From Thelonectria olida (lineage: Eukaryota; Ascomycota; Sordariomycetes; Hypocreales; Nectriaceae), in NCBI GenBank assembly GCA_020736575.1, contig JAGPYM010000001.1, forward strand, positions 806,001 through 870,000: a stretch of 64,000 nucleotides of DNA, given 5' to 3'. The notes beneath the pieces are model-generated. The model was not told where the DNA came from and ran no database searches. It saw nothing but the letters and a program-made list of their open reading frames with translations. The position numbers and the translations under genes are program-made. How positions within the stretch are numbered: position 1 is the stretch's first letter; every line of letters starts with the position of its first letter. Shown in pieces: positions 1-11,440 of the stretch.

Positions 1-2745
1 GGTTGTGATCCAGCCCATCTCAGTCCAAGGTCGTCTGGATGTAGCGCTCTTCAGCGGCCTTGGGGGCAACAGATCAACCCCTGGCTCCTTCCATTCCATT
101 CCCTCGAAGTGTACACGGGGCTCTCTAGGGCTCTGTACGGCCAACACCACTACCTGCACCACAGGGGGCCTCGCCGCCAACGCCGCCCGGCCAGCAGCGA
201 GCGCCAGCGTCCGCCAGCCTCAGGCGCCGTGAATCCCCAGGCCCCAACTGCCCGCCCATCCATTGGATCCTTCCCCCCCATGATCACCTCTGCACGCCTG
301 CCCCTCCCCGCCTGGTACGACTGTGTTCCACCCCACCCCGCCAGACACCCCCGGTCGACACGCCCTCGGCACCACCCACCATCTTCATCCGCGAATTGGA
401 ACCTCTTTGCTCTCTCTGAGAAGCCATTCAGGCCTGCTTCTTCCACCGAGAAAGAGCAAAAAAAGTGAGCGCCAACTCTGGCCCCCGTTCGTGCGTTGAC
501 TAGATAGCGAGCAGTGCACACCTTTTCTCGCAGTGTGGAGTTTTACGGGGGGAGTGGGACAAGGAGGTCGGCAGAGAAGCACAACCTAGAAGCGTGGTGG
601 CTTTGTGCATTGTGGAAAGGATTTGCTTTGAGTCCTTGCAGTTGAAGTTGTCGGCTGAGAGCTTTGCATTCCATGTTTCCTCGGAAGCCAAGGTTATATG
701 CAGCATCATGATTGAAGATACCTCAAGTTGTTTGAGCCTTTCCAAGTGAAGGGTTCACTACAAAGTAGAAGGTGACTCTGAAGGGGGACTGGCCAATGAG
801 GATTTGGCTGAGAAAGGGGCAAAGGCAAGTTCACGCAGTAAGTCGAAGACAGCAGTTAATTGTAAACTTGCTTTATAGGTCGGTCTTTCTTGAGTCCTGG
901 TCGATGATTTCCTCATTTCTTCGCATGGAAGGGAACCATCGAAGATATCGTGTAGACTTGGACGGTTGCACTGAACCCAGATGAAGGAAGGGCTCCTGTA
1001 AGATAAAGGGATAGATTGATATAGAAGTGTTATCGTTGTTCAAGATGACGAGGTCCATCTGCAACAGTTCGCGAGTTTGGATCCTATTCGTATATGCTTT
1101 ATCACTTACTTGATTGGGCTCCGGTTTTCGTTCCCGCTCTCACCACGTCTTCGCCCTTCAACACCTACGAAAGACATTAGAAAAACGACAGCCAACTTGC
1201 AAATAGCCAGCAAAGAAATCGTCAGCTTGGGACGTTGACAGTCATGTTTCCATCCATTCCTTGTTCCTTTTCTTCCCCTTGTCTCTTCCGCTAACTACGA
1301 ATATCCCCTACCGGACACCATGGGCCACGGGCCATGGGCCATAGGCGGGCTGTGGGCGGTGGATCCCTCCCCTCCCCTCTCTCTTTTCTTCCTAGGCTTT
1401 TCGCTCTCTCTTCCTCTCTCTCCTGGGGCTCTCATTAACTCATTTAGTTCCCTAATCAGACTCCTCCCATCTTTTTTTACTCACTCCCATTCTCCCATCC
1501 CGACCCTGGCTAGCCTCACCCTACCAGTCGTTCCCTGCAACTGCGGGACCCGTTGAGTCTTGACCATCTACGTACTTTGTACGGTACCCGTACTTCCATT
1601 ACCTGCCTCCTCGCTCTCACCACCACCACCACCACCAAAAAGAAAACCTTCCCCAGAGGGCCTTCTCTCTGATTTTCTTCCGCCTTCACGACTCCACCGA
1701 CCTCCTCATTTTCTCTTATTCTCTCCCTCAACCCTGAGGCTCTCGAGGAAGGTAAGTAGCTGGCGTGTCTGTGCATCTTCTGCCTTTACCCCCCGGACTT
1801 TCTCTTCTTCTTCCTCATCTTGTCGTCTCGCATGATTCATACCTTCTTCGTTTCTTCTGCTTCTTCTGCGCAACATCTCAAACGTCCCTTGTCCCCTCCT
1901 CCGCCCCGATCTCCAACGCAGCTAACCCTTCTGCATTGCAGTAGTGGGTGACCACCCCCGACGCCAGAAAAAGAACAAGAAAAGTCAAGTCCCCAAGCAT
2001 TGGCAGCTCTTTTGCAGCGACTGTTCGTCCCGACCTGACCTTCTTCCATCTGGTCGACTTAACCCCTCCTACCCCATATCTTGGTTGCATTCTTCTTCTT
2101 TTTCCTTCCCTCTTAGCCTCAACGTCCTTTCCTCTCAAGCAGGTAAAGACTAGGCACAACTCACTGTCGGCCAACGTTGCTGCCGTCCACGCTCACTTCC
2201 ACGCTCTATCGCTCGTGGTTGTCTCTCGCCCTCGACCATCGCAATTGCCAGCAATAGACCACGCATTGCCTTCACGCCCTGCTTTTGACACTTGGTCATT
2301 CTCTCACCAGCCTCTCGTTGGATGCCGCAATTGAGACGATTAGTTATTATTGATGCCCTTTTACGATTAGCACGCCTCTGAACGATTTTCGCCTGGACAA
2401 CTCTTTCCCACACATACCAGCGTCCCCAAAAGTATCACCATTCGACAAGCAGACATTACCCCAACGCTCGCCAAATCTCAAGGCATTTGCCTTTTGCTCT
2501 CCCGCGGGCCCCTCCTCGACCAATTCACCGAGAGTTTGTCTTTGCCCTCGTCGGGACACGGGACAGAATCGAATTGCGCCCCAGTCGCTCGGTAGCGCAA
2601 CCCGCCTCTGAGGTCGGCCCAGATCCGCCCTCTTAAAGATCTAGGAAACACCGGAAAGCTGGATTTGCCATCACACTCGGAAAGGCAGACCCGGGGTTCG
2701 TCCGACGTACCGTCCTTCAACGCCCACGCCGCCCAGCGCGCCTAT
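1..2745 (+). promoter_or_regulatory. stuA upstream region and long transcript leader
   Basis: No protein gene is supportable here; the open frames are short and without family features. From about 1240 onward the strand is strongly pyrimidine-rich (for example 1370-1440), as in many filamentous-fungal core promoters. A well-formed intron candidate lies at 1752-1941: it opens GTAAGT, has GCTAAC at 1921-1926 and ends TTGCAG, so the stuA transcript probably starts before 1750. A short upstream ORF of 19 codons plus stop lies at 2322-2381, with a nested 5-codon ORF from 2353. Long leaders with small upstream ORFs are known for Aspergillus stuA; a similar translational control here is inference. 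Confidence 0.5.
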
Positions 2746-4975
2746 ATGAATAGCGACAGATTGCCATCTCTGCCCCTTCCTCCGCCGGGCCAGGCCTATT
2801 CCTCAGGTACTTCGTCACCTCGGGTCAGCTCAATTGCGTCTAACGGCTCCTACTCGAGCTCTCAGTCATCCTTTACCTTGACCCCCACTGTCCCCAAGGC
2901 TCCTTCTCCAAATCAAGGACTGCCCGCCAACGCCATTACCGGCCCTTCGACCACCATTGCCAGCTACGACGCCATGAATCAGCCTCCCGCCGAGATGTAC
3001 TATCCTCCGCAGCAGCAGCACTTGTCTGCTGGGCAAGCCGCCGCGTCCCAAGCCGTTACATCGAGTGGAATCAACCACTACTCGCAACACCAACAGCCTC
3101 CCTTGTTGCAACCTGGGCCTGCCCAATACTCGGCCTCTCCCCAGTACCCCGGGTACAACAACTACACGAATGGCCTTACCTCGCCTCCAACCGCCGCTCC
3201 TTCAGTCGCCAACCCCATGAACGCCCAGCATGTCCTCCCTCTACCAGGCGTCGCCGCTCAAGGAGGCATGCAGAGCGGCTACCAAACCGGGTTTGACACC
3301 ACCGGACAACATCCTCCTCCTGGCATGAAGCCTAGAGTGACAGCTACGCTGTGGGAGGATGAGGGAAGTCTCTGCTTCCAGGTTGAGGCCCGAGGTATTT
3401 GTGTCGCTCGACGCGAGGGTAGGTGATCCCACATAATTCCCGGAAGAATCGCATTGACACTGTGCCAGATAACCACATGATCAACGGAACAAAGTTGCTC
3501 AATGTGGCAGGAATGACCCGTGGTCGCCGTGATGGCATTTTGAAGAGCGAAAAGGTTCGCCATGTCGTTAAGATTGGCCCTATGCATTTGAAGGGCGTCT
3601 GGTAAGCTCCATCTCGATCATTGAGACATGGCTCCATTGCTAACCGAGACACAGGATTCCTTATGACCGAGCACTTGACTTCGCCAACAAGGAGAAGATT
3701 ACGGAGCTTCTTTACCCGTTGTTCGTCCATAACATTGGCGCACTTCTTTACCACCCGACAAACCAGAGCCGCACAACTCAGGTCATGGCTGCTGCTGAAA
3801 GACGTAAGCAAGAGCAGTCCCAAATGCGTAATGCTGGACACGGTTTACCCTCAATAGGACACTCACACCCACCGTCCATGGCCCTTCCCGGTCCTCAAAC
3901 TTCTCTGCCTTCGCACAGCATGGGACGGCCCGCGCTGGACCGCGCGCACACCTTTCCCACTCCCCCCACCAGCGCCTCGAGCGCCATGGGCAACATGGGC
4001 AGCTCGGAAAACTTCACCTGGCAAGGACAGGGAATGAGCGGACCCCAAGGTGCAAACCATATGGGCATGGATAACGGCCTTGCCAACGCACGCTCAATGC
4101 CCACAACCCCGGCCACTACTCCTCCCGGTTCTTCCATTCAAAGCATGCAGCAGTCTTACCAGCCCGGAGCCCAACAATACGACAACTCCCGGCCCATGTA
4201 CAACACCCAGTCGCAGTCGCCCTACCAGGCAGCCAACGCCAACCCGCAGGATCGGATGTACGGCCAGGCCAACTCTTATCAGAAGAGCGAGATGGCCCCC
4301 CCAACAAGCAGACCTTCAGCGTCTGGACCATCGGGAGAGCAGCAGGACACCAAGCCCCCCAGCGGTTTGATCAACTCTGAGCATTCCACCCAGCCCCAGG
4401 GTGGCGAGGATGAGACAGAACATGAGCACGAGGCCGAGTACACACACGACAGCGGTGCATATGACGGCAGCCGAAACAACTATAACTACACCGCACCTGG
4501 TGTCGGTGCGTTGGCCAATGACAGCAATTTGTCGGCCGACATGAACGGCTCGCCCAACCACCCTCCTTCATCAGGACGGGCGACTCCTCGGACTACTGCC
4601 CCCACTCAGTCTTACTATCCTCAGCAGCCTGGATACAACACCCCACCTCGCGTTCAGCAGACCACTAGTAACCTCTATAATGTAATGAGCAATGACCGCG
4701 CATCAGCTAATGGGGCACCCGGCAACGATGTCTATGCTCCTGCAGCTGATCTGTCCGGCCTGCCTAATGGTTACGCACCTCAAGCATCTGTCATGAACGG
4801 AGCTGGCGGTGTGCTCAAGCGTGGCCGTGAAGACGAGGAGGAATTGCCTAGGCCTGGTAGCGAGGCTGGTATGGACCTCAAGCGACGGAAGACATTGATG
4901 GAGGCTACTGTGACAGCCCCCTCATATGACGCGATGACCCGGCCAGCTTCGGCCATTGCCAACAGGCGCCGCTAG
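2746..4975 (+). CDS. stuA: APSES-domain transcription factor, StuA/Asm-1 type
   Basis: A developmental regulator of the APSES family, which controls conidiophore and hyphal morphogenesis in ascomycetes and binds DNA through a helix-loop-helix-like fold. Exons are 2746-3418, 3469-3601 and 3655-4975, with introns of 50 and 53 bp. Both introns cut the APSES domain, which runs from the [14 protein letters not shown] segment at the end of exon 1 through [20 protein letters not shown] in exon 2 to the [16 protein letters not shown] segment in exon 3. The flanks are low-complexity and rich in Gln, Pro and Ser. Near the C terminus a bipartite basic stretch (KRGRE ... LKRRK) looks like a nuclear localisation signal. 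The start is the first in-frame ATG but its context (T at -3) is weak, so a short upstream coding exon is possible. The family call is firm. Confidence 0.93.
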
Positions 4976-6238
4976 GAGTGCATCCATTAACGTCCAAAAC
5001 CGATGGATTTGGGAAGCGTTGCAGCGTTTTGAGCGCGGGAAGGCACTGGGTGTCTCCAACCAATCACGCGGCCACTGTACTGATATTTTCACGGTGCAAC
5101 GACACACGCCTTGACAGTTTCTTCACGTCTTGATTTGTTTTCACTGGTTTCCCACTCAACTCACTGGCATCTCCTTCGACGACTGGACACGCCGACGAGT
5201 TACGATACGACTTCCGTTCTCATGTTTACCTATGATGCGCTGTCATGGATGTGCATGGCTGATGAGTCACGCCCTGATGGAGGTCTTAATTCTTTGAAAA
5301 GAGAGACACTGCATCGAACACTTTCCCTTTCCCACGGACTGCTCCGAGAAACGACATGAGTGTACGGGACGAGAGACAGTACTGCCTGTAACGACCCTCA
5401 GGCGGGAATGATGAGTTTGGGTGAGAACCCAAGCATCATGATTTCCCATTATTTTTTCCATAACCTTCGACACTTCCGGTGGGAAGACATGTTTGGGAGC
5501 GAAAGAGACTCCCGGGACACTTTATTTCCTATTTGTTTTGATGATGACTTACGACTCCTTCCTTCCTCTTCCCTTTCTCTTTCGATGCTCGGCAAAAGCA
5601 CCAAAGACGGTGGTGTGTTGGAAATGTTGCTTTACTAGGTAACGACTTTATGAAGGGCAATAAAAGCTGTTTTTTCGTTACAATTTGGCACCATCAGTTT
5701 CGTTGAAAAAAAAAAAAAAAAAAAAGGTGAGTTCGTGCGCGTGTAATGAAATAGGGTTCTGACAAGGACAGACCGACAATAAGTGATTTCTTGAGTAAAA
5801 CGGTAGAGAAGCTTGGGCGAGACACTGGAATGCCACATGTACAATGCCATCGAAGAGAGCCCCTGCAGATGCCTTATGCATAAAGCTGTCTCGGGTGCAG
5901 GCGGTCACTACTGGGTCTTTGGATGCATATGACGGGTGCCTTGCTTCTCGTGGATTGCAATACATGCCCACTGCTTCGCACAAATGCATGTAAGAAGATG
6001 CGATGCGTTGACCCAATCAATGGGTCTGAGGGTTGTGCTTTGTGAACGATCACATGATGACGCAAACTGCCGTTGTCGGGTCAACAGGGGTAACGGTTAG
6101 ACCCTTGCTTCTGATGAAACGCTGTAATAAGACCCTCTTCATAACAACCAAGAAGACGCACTCCTTTTTCTTCACCACCTTCAGGACGCGCCTTCTTGAT
6201 TGACGTTTTGTTTGTTTCGATTCACTGCATGCTTCATG
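4976..6238. other. Intergenic: stuA 3' region and coiled-coil gene promoter
   Basis: No gene is seen. The stretch holds the stuA 3' untranslated region, an AATAAA at about 5657, and a run of 20 adenines at 5706-5725. The second half is the upstream region of the coiled-coil gene. Confidence 0.5.
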
Positions 6239-8296
6239 ATGGCTTCGCCTCTTTCTCCTACTACGGAATCCACTCTTAACATTCAGACACCTCCGACTAC
6301 GCGCCGCTACGACTCGTATGAGGTGCGAGCCGTATCTGGCCAGTCTGAAGTCGTCTCTGAACCTTCGCAAGGCTCATCCCCATTTATCACAACTATCAAC
6401 GAGACCGCCGTGTCTGTGTTTGAGAAGGAGAACGTTTCTCCTTCCAAGTCTCGACACTCTCGCGTCCTATCGGGAGCTACCCTCTCCCCCTTGAAGATGC
6501 TTGCCGACCAGAGGGACTCGATCGAGTCGAGGTCATCCCCTATTAGAACTGGGTCGTTCTCTCGAGGTTCGCGTAAGGTGTCACCCGAGAAAAGGTTCCC
6601 TATCAAGGTCGCCAGCCCGATAGAGTCACCACGCCCATCACCGTCGCACGAGCGAACGATGGGGTTAGAAGACGCGCTACGACAGAATGTCGGCTTGAAG
6701 CGCGCCATTGAGATCTTTGAAGATGATCAGAGCGATATGGAGGACGAAAACGATGTCACCACTGGCACTGTCAACATTACACCCCAAGCCCCAATGGAGG
6801 TGGATGACCCGGCTTGCTTCGATGATACCATGATCAGCACTTTTAGCACCTTCTCAGCCGTGCCCGATATGACAACTTTCGCGAAGCTAGGCATGAGTCC
6901 CGATAAGATGTCCAGTGCTGGAGGCCTTACTCCTCGCCTTAGCGGAAAAGCCGAGCCCTCACCAACCCGAACTCCTCGACCGATGTCCATGCAGGAGTCT
7001 AGTAATAACACGACCAACTTGCTGGATTTCACCGACTCCCTAAGATTCCCCCAGAAGACGCCCAATGGAATGAACCCCTCCCCATTACGAACGAACATGA
7101 CTGCCACGCCTTCCCGACAGCTTGCCAATCTCATCGACTTTGATATTCCTCCTATGCCAACCCCTCGGAGCGTTCCAAGTATCACTCCCCGCGAGCTAGA
7201 GTCTCTCAAGTCGAACTTTCTCTCCGAAATCAGCTCGCTCAAGGCTTCCCTAAGCGGCAAGGAGGCCGAGGTCCAGTCTCTCAAGGCCGCCGTTGGTGAC
7301 GCTGAGAAGCGAGTCGGTGAATCTATGGAACAGCTCCGTGAGGAGCGCGCCATCAAGGAGCAGCTTGCAGACGAGAAGGAAGGCTGGGAGACACGCGGCC
7401 GAGAGATGGAGAGCGTCCTGCGAAAAGTTAAGGGCGAGATTGTCATCAGCCAGAGGGCGCAGCAAGAGCTCGAGGAGAAGTTGGACGAAAGCGAAAAGAG
7501 AAGAGAAATGGCAGAGATGATGCACCAAGAGGCGGAAAGCAAAATGGCAGGCATGAGAGCCGGAAAGGAGTTGGAAAAGGTTTCACCCGAGAAGGCTAAG
7601 AACACCAACCATGAGGTCGAACTTGCTGTCGAGCGGGTTGCTCGCGAGCTACACGCCCTCTACAAGGGAAAGCACGAGAATAAGGTGGCCGCCTTGAAGA
7701 AGTCGTATGAGACCCGTTGGGAGAAGAGGGTTCGCGATTTGGAAAGCCGAATCGAAGAACTCTATAATGAGAACGACCGTCTTCGCGTGGGACAAGACAC
7801 GACTATTATGAGAGCTGAGAATGCTGAGGCCGAGGAGCTCAAGGCTCAGGCTGTTCGTGACAGCGCCTCGATGAAGGAACTCAACGCTGATATTCAGCGT
7901 CTGGAGGCCGTGGTCAACACGGTCAAGCACGACAATGAGGAGCTACGCGGCATGTTGGAGAAAGAGCGCGTGGAGAAGGGTGAGCTGGTCCAACTGGCGG
8001 AGGAGATGATGAACATGCAAAGCTTCGTCGCCCAGCCAACTCCAGCGAAGCCCCAAGCAGCGCCACAAGAGCGACACGACCGACAGCCAGAGGCCAAGAC
8101 ACCAAAGCGAAATCTCGAGCACCTTAGAAGTAGTGTTCGTGGCTCAGGCTTGAGGGCTCCCGGTTCTAGCCTCCGCGCTCCCCACGAACGAACCAAGAGC
8201 GCCGGTGGCCTCCCTCGCCCTGGCGGCATCCCTCGCAGCGGCATCATGAGCTCCATTGAGAAGATGGGCAGCTACCGCGGACGAGCACACGAGTAA
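6239..8296 (+). CDS. Coiled-coil protein, candidate TACC/Alp7-like spindle or microtubule factor
   Basis: One open exon of about 685 codons; two adjacent ATGs (6236 and 6239) are possible starts. The N-terminal half is disordered and rich in Ser/Pro, with many SP and TP sites (including a KENVSPSK segment) that would suit cell-cycle kinases. From roughly residue 315 to 600 the chain is a long heptad-type coiled coil rich in Glu, Lys and Leu. Inside it, the stretch around LHALYKGKHENKVAALKKSY resembles what I recall of the C-terminal TACC region of fungal Alp7/Mia1 proteins, which sit at spindle poles with TOG proteins. The tail is basic, with RSSVRGSGLRAPGSSLRAP-like repeats. The coiled-coil protein is certain as an ORF; the TACC assignment is tentative and a general spindle-pole-body component is the main alternative. 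Confidence 0.8.
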   Translation: MASPLSPTTESTLNIQTPPTTRRYDSYEVRAVSGQSEVVSEPSQGSSPFITTINETAVSVFEKENVSPSKSRHSRVLSGATLSPLKMLADQRDSIESRSSPIRTGSFSRGSRKVSPEKRFPIKVASPIESPRPSPSHERTMGLEDALRQNVGLKRAIEIFEDDQSDMEDENDVTTGTVNITPQAPMEVDDPACFDDTMISTFSTFSAVPDMTTFAKLGMSPDKMSSAGGLTPRLSGKAEPSPTRTPRPMSMQESSNNTTNLLDFTDSLRFPQKTPNGMNPSPLRTNMTATPSRQLANLIDFDIPPMPTPRSVPSITPRELESLKSNFLSEISSLKASLSGKEAEVQSLKAAVGDAEKRVGESMEQLREERAIKEQLADEKEGWETRGREMESVLRKVKGEIVISQRAQQELEEKLDESEKRREMAEMMHQEAESKMAGMRAGKELEKVSPEKAKNTNHEVELAVERVARELHALYKGKHENKVAALKKSYETRWEKRVRDLESRIEELYNENDRLRVGQDTTIMRAENAEAEELKAQAVRDSASMKELNADIQRLEAVVNTVKHDNEELRGMLEKERVEKGELVQLAEEMMNMQSFVAQPTPAKPQAAPQERHDRQPEAKTPKRNLEHLRSSVRGSGLRAPGSSLRAPHERTKSAGGLPRPGGIPRSGIMSSIEKMGSYRGRAHE

Positions 8297-9039
8297 ATGT
8301 CACAAACACATGACACACACACACACATAATCGGAGGAACTGGAATTGGAGTGATGTGGCAAAGACTTGATGAAGATGAAAAGGAACAACAGCAAGACTG
8401 TATGATTGGATCTTATTTTCAATTGCGAGCATTGAGCCTCAGGGGCGATTCAGGAACAATCGACCTGCGATACAGGCGAGGGCGAAAGGAGGGTATGATA
8501 TTCTTTTGGGTCATACCATGTTGCTTTTTCGTGGCGTTGGGAAATTAAGTCGCAAGGGCGACTGGACTGACTGGACTTTTTGCGTACGATGACATCTCCT
8601 GTCGCTTTAATTGATGACGTTTGGACCTCCCGATCATTGTTTCTTTTATCACTCTCATCCGGCATGTATGTAGGCTTGCATCGACTTGGAGACGCGAGGA
8701 ATTGGGCTTCACCCGGGCCGGTGTTGACAGACTGCGACGGGTGTGCAAAGAGTCAGGATGGGAAGGGTATATGTAAATGTATCATTCGTTGTAACCAAGG
8801 GTAACTAATGCCTCAATGCCGAAAAAGATGGAGCTTCATGCCAGAAAACGGACCCAGCTACTCCGTATTCGTTTGTTTATTTGTCGTGTTGTTGGAAGTC
8901 CAGTTCCAATCCATGATGGTGTCATGATGGGCGCCCAAATGTTGTCTCATCATAACAGATAATAGTTCATAAAAAAACCCATCCCATATCGAACCCATTT
9001 TCCTCCCCTCATCGTTGCTTATTTTTTTTCGTCTGATGA
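8297..9039. other. Convergent intergenic stretch
   Basis: This is the shared 3' flank of the coiled-coil gene (+) and the amidohydrolase (-). It has a short (AC) repeat near 8311-8326 and no supportable ORF or RNA gene. Confidence 0.5.
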
Positions 9040-10156
9040 TTACAGACCATAGGCTTTCTTGGCCGTGCCGCCAAAGATCATGGCCCTCTCATCGTCGCTC
9101 AGGGTGGCCATCCAGCACATGCGGTCAACGACGCTACGCCAGCGTGGCCATGCGTCGTCAACGCCAACGGTGCAGACGGGCCAATCACTACCAAACATGA
9201 TGCGTCCGGGGCCAAAGGTGGCGAGGACAATTCCCAGCCATCCCAGGGTGGACTCGAAGATGTGGTTGGCCGACTGGTTCTTGAGGGAGTCAGGCATCTC
9301 GGAGAAGCCGCCCGAGAGCTTCATGTAGACGTGGCTATCCTTGCTGAGCGTGTACATGGAGGTGCGCCAGGCGGTGAAGCCTGGGTCTGAAGTGAGGTTG
9401 TAGATACTGAAGTCAGGTTTGCAGAGATGGTCTATTGGAAGGAGGAGGTGGTGTTAGCTTTGGGGTCACTAAGGGACAGTGGGATGTTGGAATAGAGGGA
9501 ATCTTACTGAGAACTAAAGTCACTCGTTCCTCCTCAGGGACACCGTCATGCACACGCTCAACAAAGGAAATGAGCTCCTCCAGCTGCTTCTTGCCGCGGC
9601 GGTGCTGGTCGACACCAACCTCGAAGACGAGACCCCTGCGGCCTAGCAGCTTAGCGCTCTCAATGAAGTCGTCCTCGAGCATGGTGCCGTGGGGCTTGTC
9701 CTGCAGCAGATATCGGAAGCCCTTGACCTTGGGCCAGGCGTCGCCGGCCTCCTCCTGCACGCGGTCGAGATACTTCTCCATGACAGCTGCACCGCTAGGC
9801 AAGGGGGCCCAGGGGACGATGCCTAGACACAGCTTCGCATCGTCTTGGGCGTGGCCCTCGCCGTCGCGGGGCTGGCCTTGGGCGACGCGCCTGATCCAGC
9901 TCACCTCTTGGAGGGGCCCTTCCCAGCCGGAACCGTCAGCTGCGCCGGACTCGAGATCATTTTTGCGGTCCGTCTCGACAAAGATGAAGCCCAGCAGGGA
10001 TGGGGCGGTGCGCGTGGCTTCGCGGTACTGGTCGATTGAGTGTTGGCCGGCAAGGGGGTGGTCGGGGGTGTACCAGGCGAGGGAGTCGGTTTCGGAGGCG
10101 GGGTAGATGTGGATGTGGGAGTCGATGATGGGGAGGATGAGCTGGTCGTCGGCCAT
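9040..10156 (-). CDS. Amidohydrolase-family metal-dependent hydrolase (COG3618 type)
   Basis: Predicted TIM-barrel hydrolase of the amidohydrolase-2 group; related enzymes open lactones or decarboxylate small acids, but the substrate cannot be told. Exons on the minus strand are 10156-9508 and 9431-9040, giving 346 aa; the 76-bp intron has GTAAG and CAATAG ends. The metal-binding HxH motif appears early as IIDSHIHIYP (about residues 10-19). A KGFRYLLQ strand follows in mid-protein, and the late GSDWP motif carries the acidic residue expected near the metal site. No signal peptide is seen, so it is probably cytosolic. The gene faces the coiled-coil gene tail to tail and is not part of a recognisable pathway cluster. 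Confidence 0.85.
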
Positions 10157-11440
10157 TGTTGCAGCTGTACGAAGTAGATTTTCGAGGTTTTGGTTGAATG
10201 AGATTGGTGGGTTTTGGTCGTGGTCGTGGTGGTTGAAGAAGAAGCAGAGAAGCTACCGTCGGTTGTATGTAGCTTGAAGGTAGCGAATGGGTCGATGGAC
10301 AAGGGGGTTGGGAATGCGATAGGCCTGGGTGATGTATCCGTACGAGTCAAGCCTGCAACTTCAACGGACGAACAAATCAACAGTTGCAGCAATTGAAGCA
10401 AAAGCAGGGCTCTTGCAGGAAGTCGGTGTGTATAGATAGTGCGAGAGAAGATTGAGGGTGAGGGTGAGGGTGAGAAACGAGGTACAGTAGCGAGAGAGTG
10501 AAAACGAGAAGGAGCAAGTGGTTTCCCTCCACGTCTGGCGCTGCTGCTGCTGCTTGCCCCTACATAGTACATAATTAAGGCAGCTCTCCACTAGCAATGG
10601 ACGAGTACCCCGCCGTCTGCCGTCTTCCCCGCCTTTGACTGGGCATTGGCTTTGATTGCTGCTGTTTGGCGGCTGCATCATTGTCCCGAAATAGCGAGAT
10701 TTCATCGTCTCGTCCACACTGGAGGTGGACGGATAAGTTGAGGCCATTCGCACTTACACGGAGCGAGCAGGAGTACACAGATACAAACAACAACAACAAC
10801 ACACTCACATGTGGCAAATGCGACAACACTCGGCAATGGAATTTAAACAGTTTTATCAATAGATTCAATCGTCGTCTATCAAGTGCGACAGCTACCTAAT
10901 AAAAATTGTCCTACTTTAGATATCTGCCATGTGAAAATGTGGCTAGTTCTCGACGACTCCAATAGTCAGATCCAGAACTACATCCACAGCTTGACTATCG
11001 TTGGGGCGAGGCATCTCACCCATTTCGGGTGGCATGAGATTGCTCCAATCTTGTCTTTGGTCGATCTTGTGGGGGGACTCATGAACGTTCCCTCCCAGCT
11101 CACTCAAGCGTAGACACAGGGTTTTGGGGTGTTCTCCGCGCAGGCATGACAGGAGCAGTCACACCTACGCGGGGGCCGCAGCATCGACCCATTGGGTATC
11201 ACGCGCATCGGACACAGGGAGGCTTGTCACCAAGACCAGCTTGGCAGTTCCATCCCCGGCGATGGGGGCGTGAGGGTCGAAAGGAAAGATTGGTTTGCTG
11301 TTTACAACAACATGGGACGAGTCAGCCCGGCGCGAAAGGGCGGCCAGGGGCTGCTCGGGGCAAGGAGTGAACGGCTAAGGTGTTTCTCAACCTCGTGGGG
11401 AATTCTTTCAAGTGCAAGCGCACCGACGGGCATTAGTGAT
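10157..11440. other. Amidohydrolase upstream region and EsdC-like 3' flank
   Basis: No gene is supported. On the plus strand there is a short CTG run near 10546-10553 and an AAC run near 10787-10800. Most of the stretch would be promoter and leader of the minus-strand amidohydrolase. Confidence 0.4.

Noticed and set aside
6727..7608. 293-codon open frame on the minus strand
   Set aside because: It is antisense to the coiled-coil gene; its Ser/Leu-rich composition is the mirror of Glu/Lys/Gln-rich coding sequence.
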